A DNA stretch of 64,000 nt from SpSt-333 sp964371615 (lineage in GTDB: Bacteria; Bacteroidota; Ignavibacteria; UBA10030; UBA8401): positions 62,001-126,000 of the forward strand of contig CAYJMS010000003.1 in the NCBI GenBank assembly GCA_964371615.1, written 5' to 3'. Position 1 is the first letter of the stretch; each line of letters begins with the position of its first letter. Shown in pieces: positions 1 to 12,541 of the stretch. Made by a program: the position numbers and the translations under genes. The notes below the pieces were generated by a model, which saw only the letters and a program-made list of their open reading frames with translations, was not told where the DNA came from and did not search any database.

Positions 1-1013
1 ACGGCGGTGTCATTGCCCTGGCGAGCAAACCGGATTACGATCTTTCGTTTTTCAGCGGCGTCACACCGCCCGATGTCTGGCGTGCGCTGAACAACGACGA
101 AGAGAAACCGCTCTTCAACCGCGCTACGTTGACACGCTATCCGCCGGGATCGACATTTAAAATGCTGCTTGCCCTGACCGCGCTTGAGAATAATGTGATC
201 GACGAAAATTGGACCATCACCTGCTACGGATCGTACCGGTACGGCAACAAGACATTCGCCTGCGAACATGTGCACGGGAAAGTAAACGTCGTCGATGCAA
301 TCCACCGCTCGTGCAACGTCTTTTTTTATCAATTGATGCTGAAGGTGGGAATCGACGACTGGAGCGCCATGGGATCGAAGTTCGGCTTCGGGCAAATGTC
401 GAAGATCGACATCACCGAAGAGAATTCCGGACTGCTGCCGACAAGAGAATATTACGACCGTGTGCACGGCAAAGGAAAATGGACGCAGGGCTACCTGATC
501 TCACTCGGCATCGGACAGGGTGAAGTGGGCGTCTCTCCGCTGCAAATGGCAAACTATGCCGCAATGCTGGCAAACAAAGGGAAACATTTTCAACCGCACA
601 TTGTCAATACCATCTACCATCGCAAAACCAAGCGGTCGGAGAAAGTACCGATTGATGAGCATTCCTTTACATTGAAGGAACATTCGTGGGATGTCGTGCG
701 CGAAGGAATGCGCCGCGCCGTAATGGCACCGGGAGGAACCGGCGCCGCATCGCGCGTTCCGGGAATTGAAGTGGCGGGAAAAACCGGCACGGCGCAGAAT
801 CCGCACGGAAAATCGCACGCGTGGTACATCGGCTTTGCGCCGTTCGACGATCCGAAGATCGCCATCTGCGTGCTGGTGGAAAATGTCGGCTACGGCGGAT
901 CGTTCGCCGCGCCGATTGCAGGATTGTGTATGGAACAATATTTATACGGCGAAATCATTCGATACGGTGTGAAGAAACCGCGGACAACGGCACAATCTGT
1001 TGCGGTAAATTAA
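1..1013 (+). CDS. mrdA: Penicillin-binding protein 2 (peptidoglycan transpeptidase), 5'-truncated by window edge
   Basis: The reading frame is open from base 3 to the stop at 1011-1013, so only the C-terminal transpeptidase domain is present and the start lies outside the window. All three penicillin-binding motifs are visible: the SxxK active-site serine in YPPGSTFK, the SxN motif in HRSCNVFF, and KTGT in AGKTGTAQNPHGKSHAW. The family cross-links peptidoglycan in the periplasm during cell elongation. The next gene, 27 bases downstream on the same strand, encodes RodA, its usual glycosyltransferase partner, which supports the elongation-specific PBP2 assignment over a division PBP3. Confidence 0.95.
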   Translation, partial: GGVIALASKPDYDLSFFSGVTPPDVWRALNNDEEKPLFNRATLTRYPPGSTFKMLLALTALENNVIDENWTITCYGSYRYGNKTFACEHVHGKVNVVDAIHRSCNVFFYQLMLKVGIDDWSAMGSKFGFGQMSKIDITEENSGLLPTREYYDRVHGKGKWTQGYLISLGIGQGEVGVSPLQMANYAAMLANKGKHFQPHIVNTIYHRKTKRSEKVPIDEHSFTLKEHSWDVVREGMRRAVMAPGGTGAASRVPGIEVAGKTGTAQNPHGKSHAWYIGFAPFDDPKIAICVLVENVGYGGSFAAPIAGLCMEQYLYGEIIRYGVKKPRTTAQSVAVN

Positions 1014-1040
1014 TTCAATCGAAATGGTTTTTTAAAATTC

Positions 1041-2261
1041 ATGAACACATTCTTCAAAGAATATTTCGACCGGACCATCTTCTTCAGCGTCATTGCGCTG
1101 GTAGGGGTGGGATTGCTGTCGATCTACTCCGCAACATTCGATGCGTACGACGGACGGGATTTTTACCGCCAATTGTTGTGGGCGGGAATCGGACTCTTCT
1201 CCATGCTGACAATGATGGTGCTCCCGATCCGCTGGCTGCAGCGCTCGGCGTTCAGCATATTTTTTGCTTCGCTCGGGCTTTTGGTGCTCGTGCTCTTTGT
1301 GGGAAAACGGGTGTACGGCTCGCAGAGCTGGCTGGGCGTTGCGGGACTCGGCATTCAGCCGTCGGAATTCATTAAAATTACCACGCTGCTCGCTCTCGCA
1401 TCGTACCTGAGCCGCGGCGACGTGAAAGCGACCGATTTGAAGGATCTGGTCAAAACCAGCGTGATCGTGATCCTCCCCATTCTGCTGATCATCCAGCAGC
1501 CGGACTTCGGTACTGCGATGACATACCTCGGCATGTTCGTACCGCTGCTGTACTGGGCGGGAGCGTCGAAGTTCCTGATCATCATCATCATCGCGCCGGC
1601 GATCGTCGCCGCCGCGTCGATTATCGGCACCACGCCGTTTTTGATCGTGCTCATACTGCTCGGGATCGGCTTGTGGATGCTGCGGCGCGAAAACCAGTTC
1701 TTTGCCGCACTGGTGTTCGGCGCGAATGTCGTCGTCGGATTCCTGGTGCAGATTGTGTACGGAAAACTTCCCGCGTATCAGCAAAACCGCATAGCAACGT
1801 TTCTCGATCCCAACAACGATCCGCTCGGCGCCGGGTACAACGTGATTCAGGCGAAAGTGGCGATCGGGTCCGGGGGATTGTTCGGCAAGGGATTTATGCG
1901 GGGGACGCAGACACAATTGAGTTTCATTCCCAAGCAGTGGACCGATTTTATCTTCTGCGTGCCGGGGGAAGAGTTCGGATTCATCGGCAGTCTTGTGGTG
2001 CTCACACTTTTTGCCATCGTCTTGTATCGCGGAATTCATCTCGCATCGATATCGAAGAACCGGTTCGGTTCGCTCGTGGCGATCGGCATCTGCTCATTGT
2101 TTACATTCCATATCTTTGTCAACATCGGCATGTCGGTGGGACTGATGCCGGTGATCGGCATACCTCTCCCTTTCCTGAGTTACGGCGGATCGTCGCTCGT
2201 TTCGTATATGATGATGGCGGGATTGCTGATGAATGTGTACGCGAACAGGAAGGAATATTAA
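1041..2261 (+). CDS. rodA: RodA, SEDS-family peptidoglycan glycosyltransferase
   Basis: A 406-residue polytopic membrane protein with about ten hydrophobic segments. SEDS signatures are clear: YGSQSWLGVAGLGIQPSEF in the first third, QQPDFGTAMTY in the middle, and the C-terminal HIFVNIGMSVGLMPVIGIP followed by LPFLSYGGSS. RodA polymerises lipid II into glycan strands and works with PBP2, encoded immediately upstream, so the two probably form one mrdA-rodA transcript. Length is normal for the family. The ATG at 1041 gives a charged N-terminus before the first membrane helix. Confidence 0.96.
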   Translation: MNTFFKEYFDRTIFFSVIALVGVGLLSIYSATFDAYDGRDFYRQLLWAGIGLFSMLTMMVLPIRWLQRSAFSIFFASLGLLVLVLFVGKRVYGSQSWLGVAGLGIQPSEFIKITTLLALASYLSRGDVKATDLKDLVKTSVIVILPILLIIQQPDFGTAMTYLGMFVPLLYWAGASKFLIIIIIAPAIVAAASIIGTTPFLIVLILLGIGLWMLRRENQFFAALVFGANVVVGFLVQIVYGKLPAYQQNRIATFLDPNNDPLGAGYNVIQAKVAIGSGGLFGKGFMRGTQTQLSFIPKQWTDFIFCVPGEEFGFIGSLVVLTLFAIVLYRGIHLASISKNRFGSLVAIGICSLFTFHIFVNIGMSVGLMPVIGIPLPFLSYGGSSLVSYMMMAGLLMNVYANRKEY

Positions 2262-2376
2262 ATACCAAGAGATTTACACTCATTTGCCACAAAAGCACGA
2301 AATCACAAAGAATGTATCGGATGGTGGATTGGACAGACTGGCAATATTTTGTAAATTTTACCGCTTTCCTGCAATC

Positions 2377-3735
2377 TTACAACTTTTTTGATCTTCCAAT
2401 GACGATTATCGCCTTGCCATTCGGCAGACCTCCTCCAACAGCAACTACTAATGAATTATTGACTGCAATTTTTCTTAATGAACCACTACCCAATGGATCG
2501 TAATGCATCCATGTTAAACCATTAAAATGTGACAAGGCACCAAAATCACCCGCAGTGAAAATATTATTTAATCCCGTCCCTCTTATACTATTTGTATAAA
2601 AAGATGGAAAAGACGTTTCTTTTGTCCAGGTAATATCTTTGGACTTCGTTGTATAGACTCCATTCCCAACAGCATAGTAACGTACACCTTGAATAAACCA
2701 GACCGATATTATAGATCCTGGGATTCCATCTAATGAAACGTCTTCAACATTTTCGCCTTCAATTCTTAAGAGTTTTTTCCCCGAATAGTTCATCTTGTTT
2801 GATGCAATGCATAGAATCTCATCATTATTTTCATGTTTCCGATAAGTGCCGTAAATATCTGTAAATGGTTGTGTCGTTCCTGAAGCAATAACCTTCCATT
2901 TTGAATTTTCCCCTACGACAATTGATCCTGCGTTGCCAACTCCAATAATTCGATCTTTCGAGTCTATATATATTTTTTCGATTGTCGACAATTGATTTGG
3001 AAGCATTTGTCGAGAGAATACTAATTCCGCAAGCGATGATGTTTGACGAAGATGAAAAATACTCACTGCCGAAAACCACATATCACCTTTTGAATCAAGA
3101 GCGAATCCTCGAATCGGCGAAAATACTACACTATCTGTTGAGTTATATTGATAGTACAATCGCTTGAGGGTCCATGTAATACCGTTCCAATGAGCAGCAT
3201 TATAAGGTTTTATATCAATTTGACCTAAGGAGTCATAGTCGAAGATTTCACCAAATACCCAAATATCATTTTCATTATTCAAAAGAATATCATACAGAAA
3301 ACTCGATGATGCACCCCCAAGTGTATACACAGTCCAATTTATTGAATGACTCGTCGTATCAAGCGTCCTTGTCGCGATAACGGCGCTGGAATCATTCCGC
3401 AGGGCATCATCAACTCGAAAAGCCTGATATGTATATGATGTATTCAAAATTGCTGTCGTATCCACCAGCGTTGTATCTTTGCCGAAAAGCGAACCGGAAA
3501 GAACTTTATTGTTATTTCGAAATATCTCAAATCCTCTCGGCGGAAGTGTGTCGGTCATGGAGAGCGAGAGATACATCTCAGTCAATCCGCTGTCTACAAC
3601 AGTAAGATATATACTCTGCTGATACGGCGGCGGTTCAATTGGGGGGACAATCGGAGGATCTTTCGTGCAGGTAATCTGTAAAAGTGAGCAGAAGACAAGA
3701 AAAACGATTTGCTCTATTAATGAATGTGTTTTCAT
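2377..3735 (-). CDS. Predicted lipoprotein with beta-propeller-like repeats, unknown function
   Basis: I chose the ATG at 3735, which opens a lipoprotein signal peptide whose lipobox is LLQITC, followed by a proline-rich linker (CTKDPPIVPPIEPPP). An upstream in-frame start at 3813 would read through two palindromic repeats and is unlikely. After an apparent fibronectin/Ig-like stretch near residues 35-115, the protein carries loosely repeated W/F-G-x-N blocks ending in 'HFNGLTW' or 'HWNGITW', typical of exported beta-propellers. It resembles the lipoprotein at 22645-23706 in signal peptide, linker and repeats. The gene is clearly AT-richer than rodA and hutI on either side. No catalytic motif is visible; probably an outer-membrane or surface lipoprotein. 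Confidence 0.75.
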   Translation of the reverse strand: MKTHSLIEQIVFLVFCSLLQITCTKDPPIVPPIEPPPYQQSIYLTVVDSGLTEMYLSLSMTDTLPPRGFEIFRNNNKVLSGSLFGKDTTLVDTTAILNTSYTYQAFRVDDALRNDSSAVIATRTLDTTSHSINWTVYTLGGASSSFLYDILLNNENDIWVFGEIFDYDSLGQIDIKPYNAAHWNGITWTLKRLYYQYNSTDSVVFSPIRGFALDSKGDMWFSAVSIFHLRQTSSLAELVFSRQMLPNQLSTIEKIYIDSKDRIIGVGNAGSIVVGENSKWKVIASGTTQPFTDIYGTYRKHENNDEILCIASNKMNYSGKKLLRIEGENVEDVSLDGIPGSIISVWFIQGVRYYAVGNGVYTTKSKDITWTKETSFPSFYTNSIRGTGLNNIFTAGDFGALSHFNGLTWMHYDPLGSGSLRKIAVNNSLVVAVGGGLPNGKAIIVIGRSKKL

Positions 3736-3747
3736 CTTTAACAAGAT

Positions 3748-3780
3748 ACCAATCCGATTGCCGAAAGCAATCGGATTGGT
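3748..3780. repeat. Palindromic repeat, family R2 (CCGATTGC hairpin)
   Basis: A 14-bp perfect stem ACCAATCCGATTGC closed by a CGAAA loop. It lies 12 bases upstream of the chosen lipoprotein start at 3735, so it would fall in that gene's 5' leader. The only other copy seen is at 22557-22587, again upstream of a related lipoprotein gene. Confidence 0.85.
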
Positions 3781-3789
3781 GGCATAATC

Positions 3790-3822
3790 AGTGATGCCAT
3801 GACTTAGAGTCATGGCATCACT
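3790..3822. repeat. Palindromic repeat, family R1 (33-nt hairpin, TAG loop)
   Basis: A 15-bp perfect stem AGTGATGCCATGACT with a three-base TAG loop. Other copies are at 43157-43189 (TGG loop) and 47241-47295 (same arms, loop enlarged by 22 nt). It is followed by degenerate 'tctgcgttctcagcgcac' dispersed-repeat sequence up to the end of hutI. Confidence 0.88.
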
Positions 3823-3871
3823 TTCTTACTATCCTCTGCGTTCTCAGCGCACTCTGTGGTGAATTTCTAGA

Positions 3872-5110
3872 CTAAAAATCGAGTACCACGCCGTTCTTCA
3901 CCACTTTCCAGACATGGTTGATGCCGTAGTGGTACGGTATCATGCGGTAATCGTGCGCGTCGTAGATCACCACGTCGGCCTGCTTGCCGGTTTCGATGCT
4001 GCCGATCTCGTCCGAAAGGCCGATTGCGGCGGCGCCGTTGAGCGTAGCGGCGGTGATCGCCTCTTCAGGGGTCATCTGCATTTGCGTGCAGGCGAGGGTG
4101 AGCATCATCTGCATGGAGTAGCACATCTGCGAGCCGGGATTGAAGTCCGTCGCCAGCGCCACCGGAATACCCGCATCGATGAGCGCGCGGGCGGGTGCGT
4201 AGGGATGATTGAGAAAAAGGGAACAGCCGGGAAGTACGGTCGCAATGGTCTGCGAATTCTTCAATGCGGCGATGCCGTTCTCGTTCGTCTTTTCGAGATG
4301 ATCGACGGAGATGGCGTTGTGTCTGGCGCCGAGTTCCGTCGCGCCGAAGGCGTTCAATTGATCGGCATGGAGTTTCGGTATCATGCCGTGCCGTTTTGCT
4401 TCGAGGATGATCTGTTCGGTGAAATGCAGATCGAAATATCCCTTCTCGCAAAAGACATCGACGAACGTGGCGAGTTTTTTCTCCGCGATGTACGGCAGCA
4501 TGTAGTCGCAGATGCGGTCCACGTATGCTTTGTTGTCGTCTTTATATTCCGGCGGAAACGCGTGTGCTCCGAGAAACGTGGCGGCGATGGTGGCGTAATG
4601 GTCCCTCTTCAGATCGTGGATTACTTCAAGGATTTTTATTTCCGCTTCGGGAGAAAGTCCGTACCCGCTTTTAATCTCGACGGCGGTGGTGCCGTACCGC
4701 ATCATCATGTTCAGGCGGCGTTCCGCGCTGCGGTACAATTCTTTTTTGGTTGCCTCGCGCGTGGTGCGCATGGTGGAAATGATCCCTCCGCCGGCCGCCG
4801 CAATTTCCTGATACGATTTTCCCTCGGCGCGCATTGCAAATTCATTTTCGCGCGTGCCGGCAAAAACGGTATGCGTGTGCGAATCGACGAATCCCGGCAG
4901 CACCACCCGTCCTTCCGCATCGATCACATCGATATCTTCCGGCGCTGCAGAGTGATCTCCGGCAGTAACGGAAGTGACGACACCGTTCTGAATGAGCAGG
5001 CTGGCGTTCGGCACCATTCCGATATCGCACATCGCTGCGCCGGTTTTGGTCCGTGCGCCGTTCGCGGCGACGGTGATCAATTGTCCGATATTGTTAATGA
5101 GAAGATTCAT
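3872..5110 (-). CDS. hutI: Imidazolonepropionase (histidine degradation)
   Basis: Amidohydrolase-superfamily enzyme that hydrolyses 4-imidazolone-5-propionate to N-formimino-L-glutamate, the third step of histidine breakdown. Visible motifs are the HxH metal-binding signature in DSHTHTVFAGTRENEF, the metal/substrate region HADQLNAFGATELGA with VDHLE after it, and the C-terminal LATDFNPGSQM aspartate. The ATG at 5110 gives 412 residues, the usual size; the 40 extra upstream codons look non-coding. No strong Shine-Dalgarno is seen. It is the last gene of a minus-strand group hutU - hybrid kinase - hutI; hutH is not in the window. Confidence 0.95.
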   Translation of the reverse strand: MNLLINNIGQLITVAANGARTKTGAAMCDIGMVPNASLLIQNGVVTSVTAGDHSAAPEDIDVIDAEGRVVLPGFVDSHTHTVFAGTRENEFAMRAEGKSYQEIAAAGGGIISTMRTTREATKKELYRSAERRLNMMMRYGTTAVEIKSGYGLSPEAEIKILEVIHDLKRDHYATIAATFLGAHAFPPEYKDDNKAYVDRICDYMLPYIAEKKLATFVDVFCEKGYFDLHFTEQIILEAKRHGMIPKLHADQLNAFGATELGARHNAISVDHLEKTNENGIAALKNSQTIATVLPGCSLFLNHPYAPARALIDAGIPVALATDFNPGSQMCYSMQMMLTLACTQMQMTPEEAITAATLNGAAAIGLSDEIGSIETGKQADVVIYDAHDYRMIPYHYGINHVWKVVKNGVVLDF

Positions 5111-5306
5111 TGGTCTTTGGCATTGTTGTGACGGCCGTTGCCGGAATCTGCGGAGACAAATCCGCCGCACTGTTGCACCGGCAGACGGGGATATTTCGGG
5201 TATGACGAATCGGTTTTCGATCTCCTGCACAGGTGAAAGCGATTACCGCACCGGGAGAGAACGATTGAGTGATGCACGCACTGTTCGCACAATCCTATCT
5301 GTTCTG

Positions 5307-9086
<3,780 letters not shown>

Positions 9087-9144
9087 GCCGACCGTGATCA
9101 AATGTTACGCTAAAATAGCGAATTCGCCGTTGAAAGTGAAAGGA

Positions 9145-10803
9145 TCATTTCTTCATCATGGGAACGGCAACGTGCCATTGTTTTGCATTTTTTATCGCCC
9201 TGTCGTATCCAGCATCAGCATGTCGGATGATTCCCATGCCCGGATCATAGGTCAATACGCGTTCCAGCCGTTCGTCCGCCTCTTTCGATCCGTCGCAGAC
9301 AATCACCATGCCGTTATGAATGGAATTACCGATGCCGACCCCGCCGCCGTGGTGGACGCTGACCCAGCTGGCGCCGCCGATGGAGTTCAGCATGGCGCCC
9401 AGAATCGGCCAGTCCGCTATGGCGTCGCTGCCGTCTTTCATCTTTTCCGTCTCACGGTTCGGCGAAGCAACGCTGCCGCAGTCGAGATGATCGCGTCCGA
9501 TAACGATCGGGGCTTTTACTTCGCCGTTGCGGACCAGTGCGTTGAATATCTTTCCCATCTTTGCCCTCTCGCCGTATCCGAGCCAGCAAATCCGTGCCGG
9601 CAATCCTTGGAATGCAACTTGTTTTTGCGCTTTCTGTATCCAGTTGGCAAGTAACTGATTCTCGGGAAATGTCTCGAGCACCGCGCGGTCCGTTCTGTAA
9701 ATATCCTCGGGATCGCCGGAGAGAGCCACCCAGCGGAACGGTCCTTTTCCGTCGCAGAAGAGCGGACGGATATATTCGGGAACGAATCCGGGAATGTCGA
9801 ACGCATTCTTTACACCGCCGGTGAACGCTTCGCCGCGGATATTGTTGCCGTAGTCGAAAACGATCTTCCCTTTTTTCTTCAACGCAAGCAATCCATTGAC
9901 ATGCTCAACAATCGAACGGCGTGAAAGAACGACGTACTTTTTCGGATCCTTTTTCCGGAGAGCGAGCACTTTTTCGTACGACATGCCGGCGGGAACGTAG
10001 CCGTTCAACGGATCGTGTGCGGAGGTCTGGTCGGTGACGATGTCGGGAAGGAATTTTCCCCGGGCGATCTTCGGCACAATCTCCGCCGCATTGCCGAGCA
10101 GTCCGACGGACAGCGGGAGTTTCTTTTTTACGGCATCACGAATCATGGACAACGCCGTCTCAAGATTATCGGTCATTGTGTCGAGGTATTTCGTTTTCAG
10201 ACGCTTCTCGATCCGCGACCGGTCCACTTCAATAGCCAGACAGACGGCGCCGTTCATTGTTGCGGCGAGCGGCTGAGCTCCGCCCATACCGCCGAGTCCG
10301 GCGGTGAGAAGGAATTTTCCGGCGAGCGATCCTTTAAAATGCTGCCGCGCCGCTTCGGCGAACGTTTCGTACGTTCCCTGCAAGATTCCCTGCGATCCGA
10401 TGTAGATCCAGCTTCCGGCGGTCATTTGACCGTACATCGTCAATCCCAGCCCTTCCAACCGACGGAATTCGTCCCACGTTGCCCATTTGGGGACGAGCAT
10501 CGAATTTGAGATCAACACGCGGGGAGCATTGAGATGTGTCTTGAAAATTCCGACCGGTTTTCCCGATTGCACAAGCAGAGTTTCGTCGTTTTCTAGATTT
10601 GTTAACGTCGATACGATCGAGTCGAAGCATTTCCAGTTGCGTGCCGCTTTTCCCGTTCCGCCGTAGATGATCAGTTCCTGCGGACGTTCGGCAACGTCGG
10701 GATCGAGATTGTTCATCAGCATTCTGATCGCCGCTTCCTGGATCCATCCTTTGGCGGAGATCGCCGTTCCGCGCGGTGCGCGGATGGTGCGTGGGTGTGC
10801 CAT
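9145..10803 (-). CDS. hutU: Urocanate hydratase (histidine degradation)
   Basis: Full-length (552 residues) urocanase, which adds water to urocanate to give imidazolonepropionate using tightly bound NAD. Family signatures include the N-terminal TIRAPRGTAISAKGW, the glycine-rich TAGLGGMGGAQPLA of the NAD-binding region, and the highly conserved GRDHLDCGSVASPNRETEKM with its catalytic-site cysteine, followed by SVHHGGGVGIG. It makes the substrate of HutI, encoded downstream on the same strand, so the pathway logic is intact although a hybrid kinase gene separates the two and HutH is missing from the window. Confidence 0.97.
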   Translation of the reverse strand: MAHPRTIRAPRGTAISAKGWIQEAAIRMLMNNLDPDVAERPQELIIYGGTGKAARNWKCFDSIVSTLTNLENDETLLVQSGKPVGIFKTHLNAPRVLISNSMLVPKWATWDEFRRLEGLGLTMYGQMTAGSWIYIGSQGILQGTYETFAEAARQHFKGSLAGKFLLTAGLGGMGGAQPLAATMNGAVCLAIEVDRSRIEKRLKTKYLDTMTDNLETALSMIRDAVKKKLPLSVGLLGNAAEIVPKIARGKFLPDIVTDQTSAHDPLNGYVPAGMSYEKVLALRKKDPKKYVVLSRRSIVEHVNGLLALKKKGKIVFDYGNNIRGEAFTGGVKNAFDIPGFVPEYIRPLFCDGKGPFRWVALSGDPEDIYRTDRAVLETFPENQLLANWIQKAQKQVAFQGLPARICWLGYGERAKMGKIFNALVRNGEVKAPIVIGRDHLDCGSVASPNRETEKMKDGSDAIADWPILGAMLNSIGGASWVSVHHGGGVGIGNSIHNGMVIVCDGSKEADERLERVLTYDPGMGIIRHADAGYDRAIKNAKQWHVAVPMMKK

Positions 10804-10984
10804 TATCGTGTCCGATATTTCATTAATCGTGTTTTTGAAGGAAATCTTCCATTGGTTTCAGGGTGTTGAATCAGTGATATGAAGCGGATTAACCTTGAAT
10901 AAAAATATTATGATATTTTGCGGAAGTGATGATTTCATTATGTTTTTGTTGATTTTGGAATCAAAAAACGCTGAATTTTTTATG

Positions 10985-11857
10985 TCATTCTATGATATTC
11001 GTACGGGCTTCCGCAATATGCTCCGGCGTTGTTCCGCAGCAGCCGCCGATCATATCGACGCCGAGATCGGCAAGTTCTTTCACGAATCGACCGAACGAGG
11101 CGGCTTGTTCGGGATAGACGATCAGTCCCTTTTCAACGGTGGGGATGCCGGCATTGGTTTGTATCAGGATGGGGATTTTCGATTCAGATCGGAATGATGT
11201 TGCGACGATCCTCATCAGTTCGAATCCTGCACCGCAATTCGCACCGATGAATGTCGCCCCTTCCGCCGTGAGGGCGGCGGCCACATCCCGGACGGATTCG
11301 CCGAACGACGTGCGGGGTTCGCTGCCGGTCATCTCGAATGTCATTGTCACGCCGACCGTTGACGCGCCGACGCTTTTTGCGGTGCGCAATGCGACGATCG
11401 CTTCGCTGAGGGAGATCATCGTTTCGATCAGTACGATATCGACGCCGCTTTCGACGAGCACGGATATTTGTTCCGCGAAGAGTTCTTCCACCTCACCCAC
11501 CGTAACATCACCGTACGGTTCGAGAATTCCCCCGAACGGACCGACCGAACCGGCGACGAGCGCTTTTCCGTTTGCTGCTTCTTGCGCCAAAGCAACAGCG
11601 GTGCGAGTCACATCGGCAACGGAGTACCGAACATCGGATGCTTCCAGACGGCGTTTCGTGGCGCCGAACGTGCACGTTTCAATCACTTGTGCACCGGCAG
11701 CAACATATGTGCGATGGACGTCTTTGACTGCGTCGGGATTTTCCATCACCCAGATCTCCGGCGCTGCGCCGATGGGAAGACCGCGCCGCTGATATTCGGT
11801 ACCGGTGGCACCGTCAAAGAGGACAGGTTTTTTGGCAAGGAGATGTTGAAGAGTCAT
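10985..11857 (-). CDS. Homocysteine S-methyltransferase family protein
   Basis: A 290-residue TIM-barrel methyltransferase of the MmuM/BHMT/MetH N-terminal family, which passes a methyl group to homocysteine to make methionine. The N-terminal LFDGATGTEYQRRG signature is present. The zinc ligands are visible as the cysteine in GANCGAGFE and the pair in GGCCGTTPEHI. It is the third gene of a minus-strand cluster after a UroD-type methyltransferase and a corrinoid protein, so the methyl donor is likely to be the methylated corrinoid protein rather than S-methylmethionine; this is inference from context. A 33-nt hairpin fills most of the 40-base gap upstream. Confidence 0.88.
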   Translation of the reverse strand: MTLQHLLAKKPVLFDGATGTEYQRRGLPIGAAPEIWVMENPDAVKDVHRTYVAAGAQVIETCTFGATKRRLEASDVRYSVADVTRTAVALAQEAANGKALVAGSVGPFGGILEPYGDVTVGEVEELFAEQISVLVESGVDIVLIETMISLSEAIVALRTAKSVGASTVGVTMTFEMTGSEPRTSFGESVRDVAAALTAEGATFIGANCGAGFELMRIVATSFRSESKIPILIQTNAGIPTVEKGLIVYPEQAASFGRFVKELADLGVDMIGGCCGTTPEHIAEARTNIIE

Positions 11858-11866
11858 GAGTATAGA

Positions 11867-11899
11867 AGACTTGTCAAATCTTCCAGATTTGACAAGTCT
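11867..11899. repeat. Palindromic repeat, family R3 (33-nt hairpin, TCC loop)
   Basis: A 15-bp perfect stem AGACTTGTCAAATCT with a TCC loop. Its outer arm overlaps the TAG stop codon of the corrinoid-protein gene at 11898-11900 by two bases, and it occupies the gap before the methyltransferase start at 11857. It could attenuate or stabilise the transcript between the two genes. Other copies are at 22463-22495 and 36480-36510. Confidence 0.88.
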
Positions 11900-12539
11900 A
11901 TTTTTTATTTAAAATTCTGTTTACCAATTCCACCGCCTCCACTGCGTTTTTCGCAAATCCGTCTGCGCCGATTTCATCCGCAAAGCGCTGCGTAACCGGC
12001 GCACCGCCGACGATGATCGGCACGGTCAATCCCTTCTCCTTGAAGGTGTTGATCACCGTTTTCATGTACATCATGGTCGTTGTCAGCAGCGCCGACAACC
12101 CGATGATGTGGGGTTTATGTTGTTCGAAAGCCGCAAGATATTTTTCCACCGGATTCTGAATGCCGATATCGATCACGGAATACCCGTTCCCCTGCAGCAT
12201 CACCGAAACGAGATTCTTCCCGATATCGTGCACGTCCCCTTTTACCGTTCCGATCAGCACTCTCCCTTTCGGTTCCGTATTGTTGGCGGCGAGAATGGGA
12301 TCGAGCAGTTTCATCGCTGTTTTCATTGCGCGCGCCGAAACCAGCACCTGCGGCAAAAACATCTGGCCGTCGCGGAACCGTTGTCCGACCACCGCCATTC
12401 CCGGCAGCAGACCGTTGTCCAAAATTGCCATCGGCGTGAGGCCGTTGGCGAGCAATTGCGCGGTGGTCTGCTCCGATTCCACATGTTTGCCCTCAATGAC
12501 ACACTGAGAGAGAAAATTCAGCAGTTCTTCGTTGGTCAT
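11898..12539 (-). CDS. Corrinoid (cobalamin)-binding methyl-carrier protein
   Basis: A 213-residue two-domain protein of the MtbC/MtmC/MetH B12-binding type. An N-terminal four-helix cap (about residues 1-85) is followed by a Rossmann-like B12 domain with the diagnostic base-off ligand motif GDVHDIGKN, where histidine replaces dimethylbenzimidazole on cobalt, and a C-terminal GGAPVTQRFADEIGADGF. It should carry a methyl group on Co between the methyltransferase encoded 2 bases upstream and the homocysteine methyltransferase downstream. The tight spacing argues for one operon. Confidence 0.94.
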   Translation of the reverse strand: MTNEELLNFLSQCVIEGKHVESEQTTAQLLANGLTPMAILDNGLLPGMAVVGQRFRDGQMFLPQVLVSARAMKTAMKLLDPILAANNTEPKGRVLIGTVKGDVHDIGKNLVSVMLQGNGYSVIDIGIQNPVEKYLAAFEQHKPHIIGLSALLTTTMMYMKTVINTFKEKGLTVPIIVGGAPVTQRFADEIGADGFAKNAVEAVELVNRILNKK

Positions 12540-12541
12540 TA

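Noticed and set aside
1032..2039. 335-codon minus-strand ORF opposite rodA
   Set aside because: Antisense shadow rich in His, Glu and Arg; rodA has full SEDS signatures.
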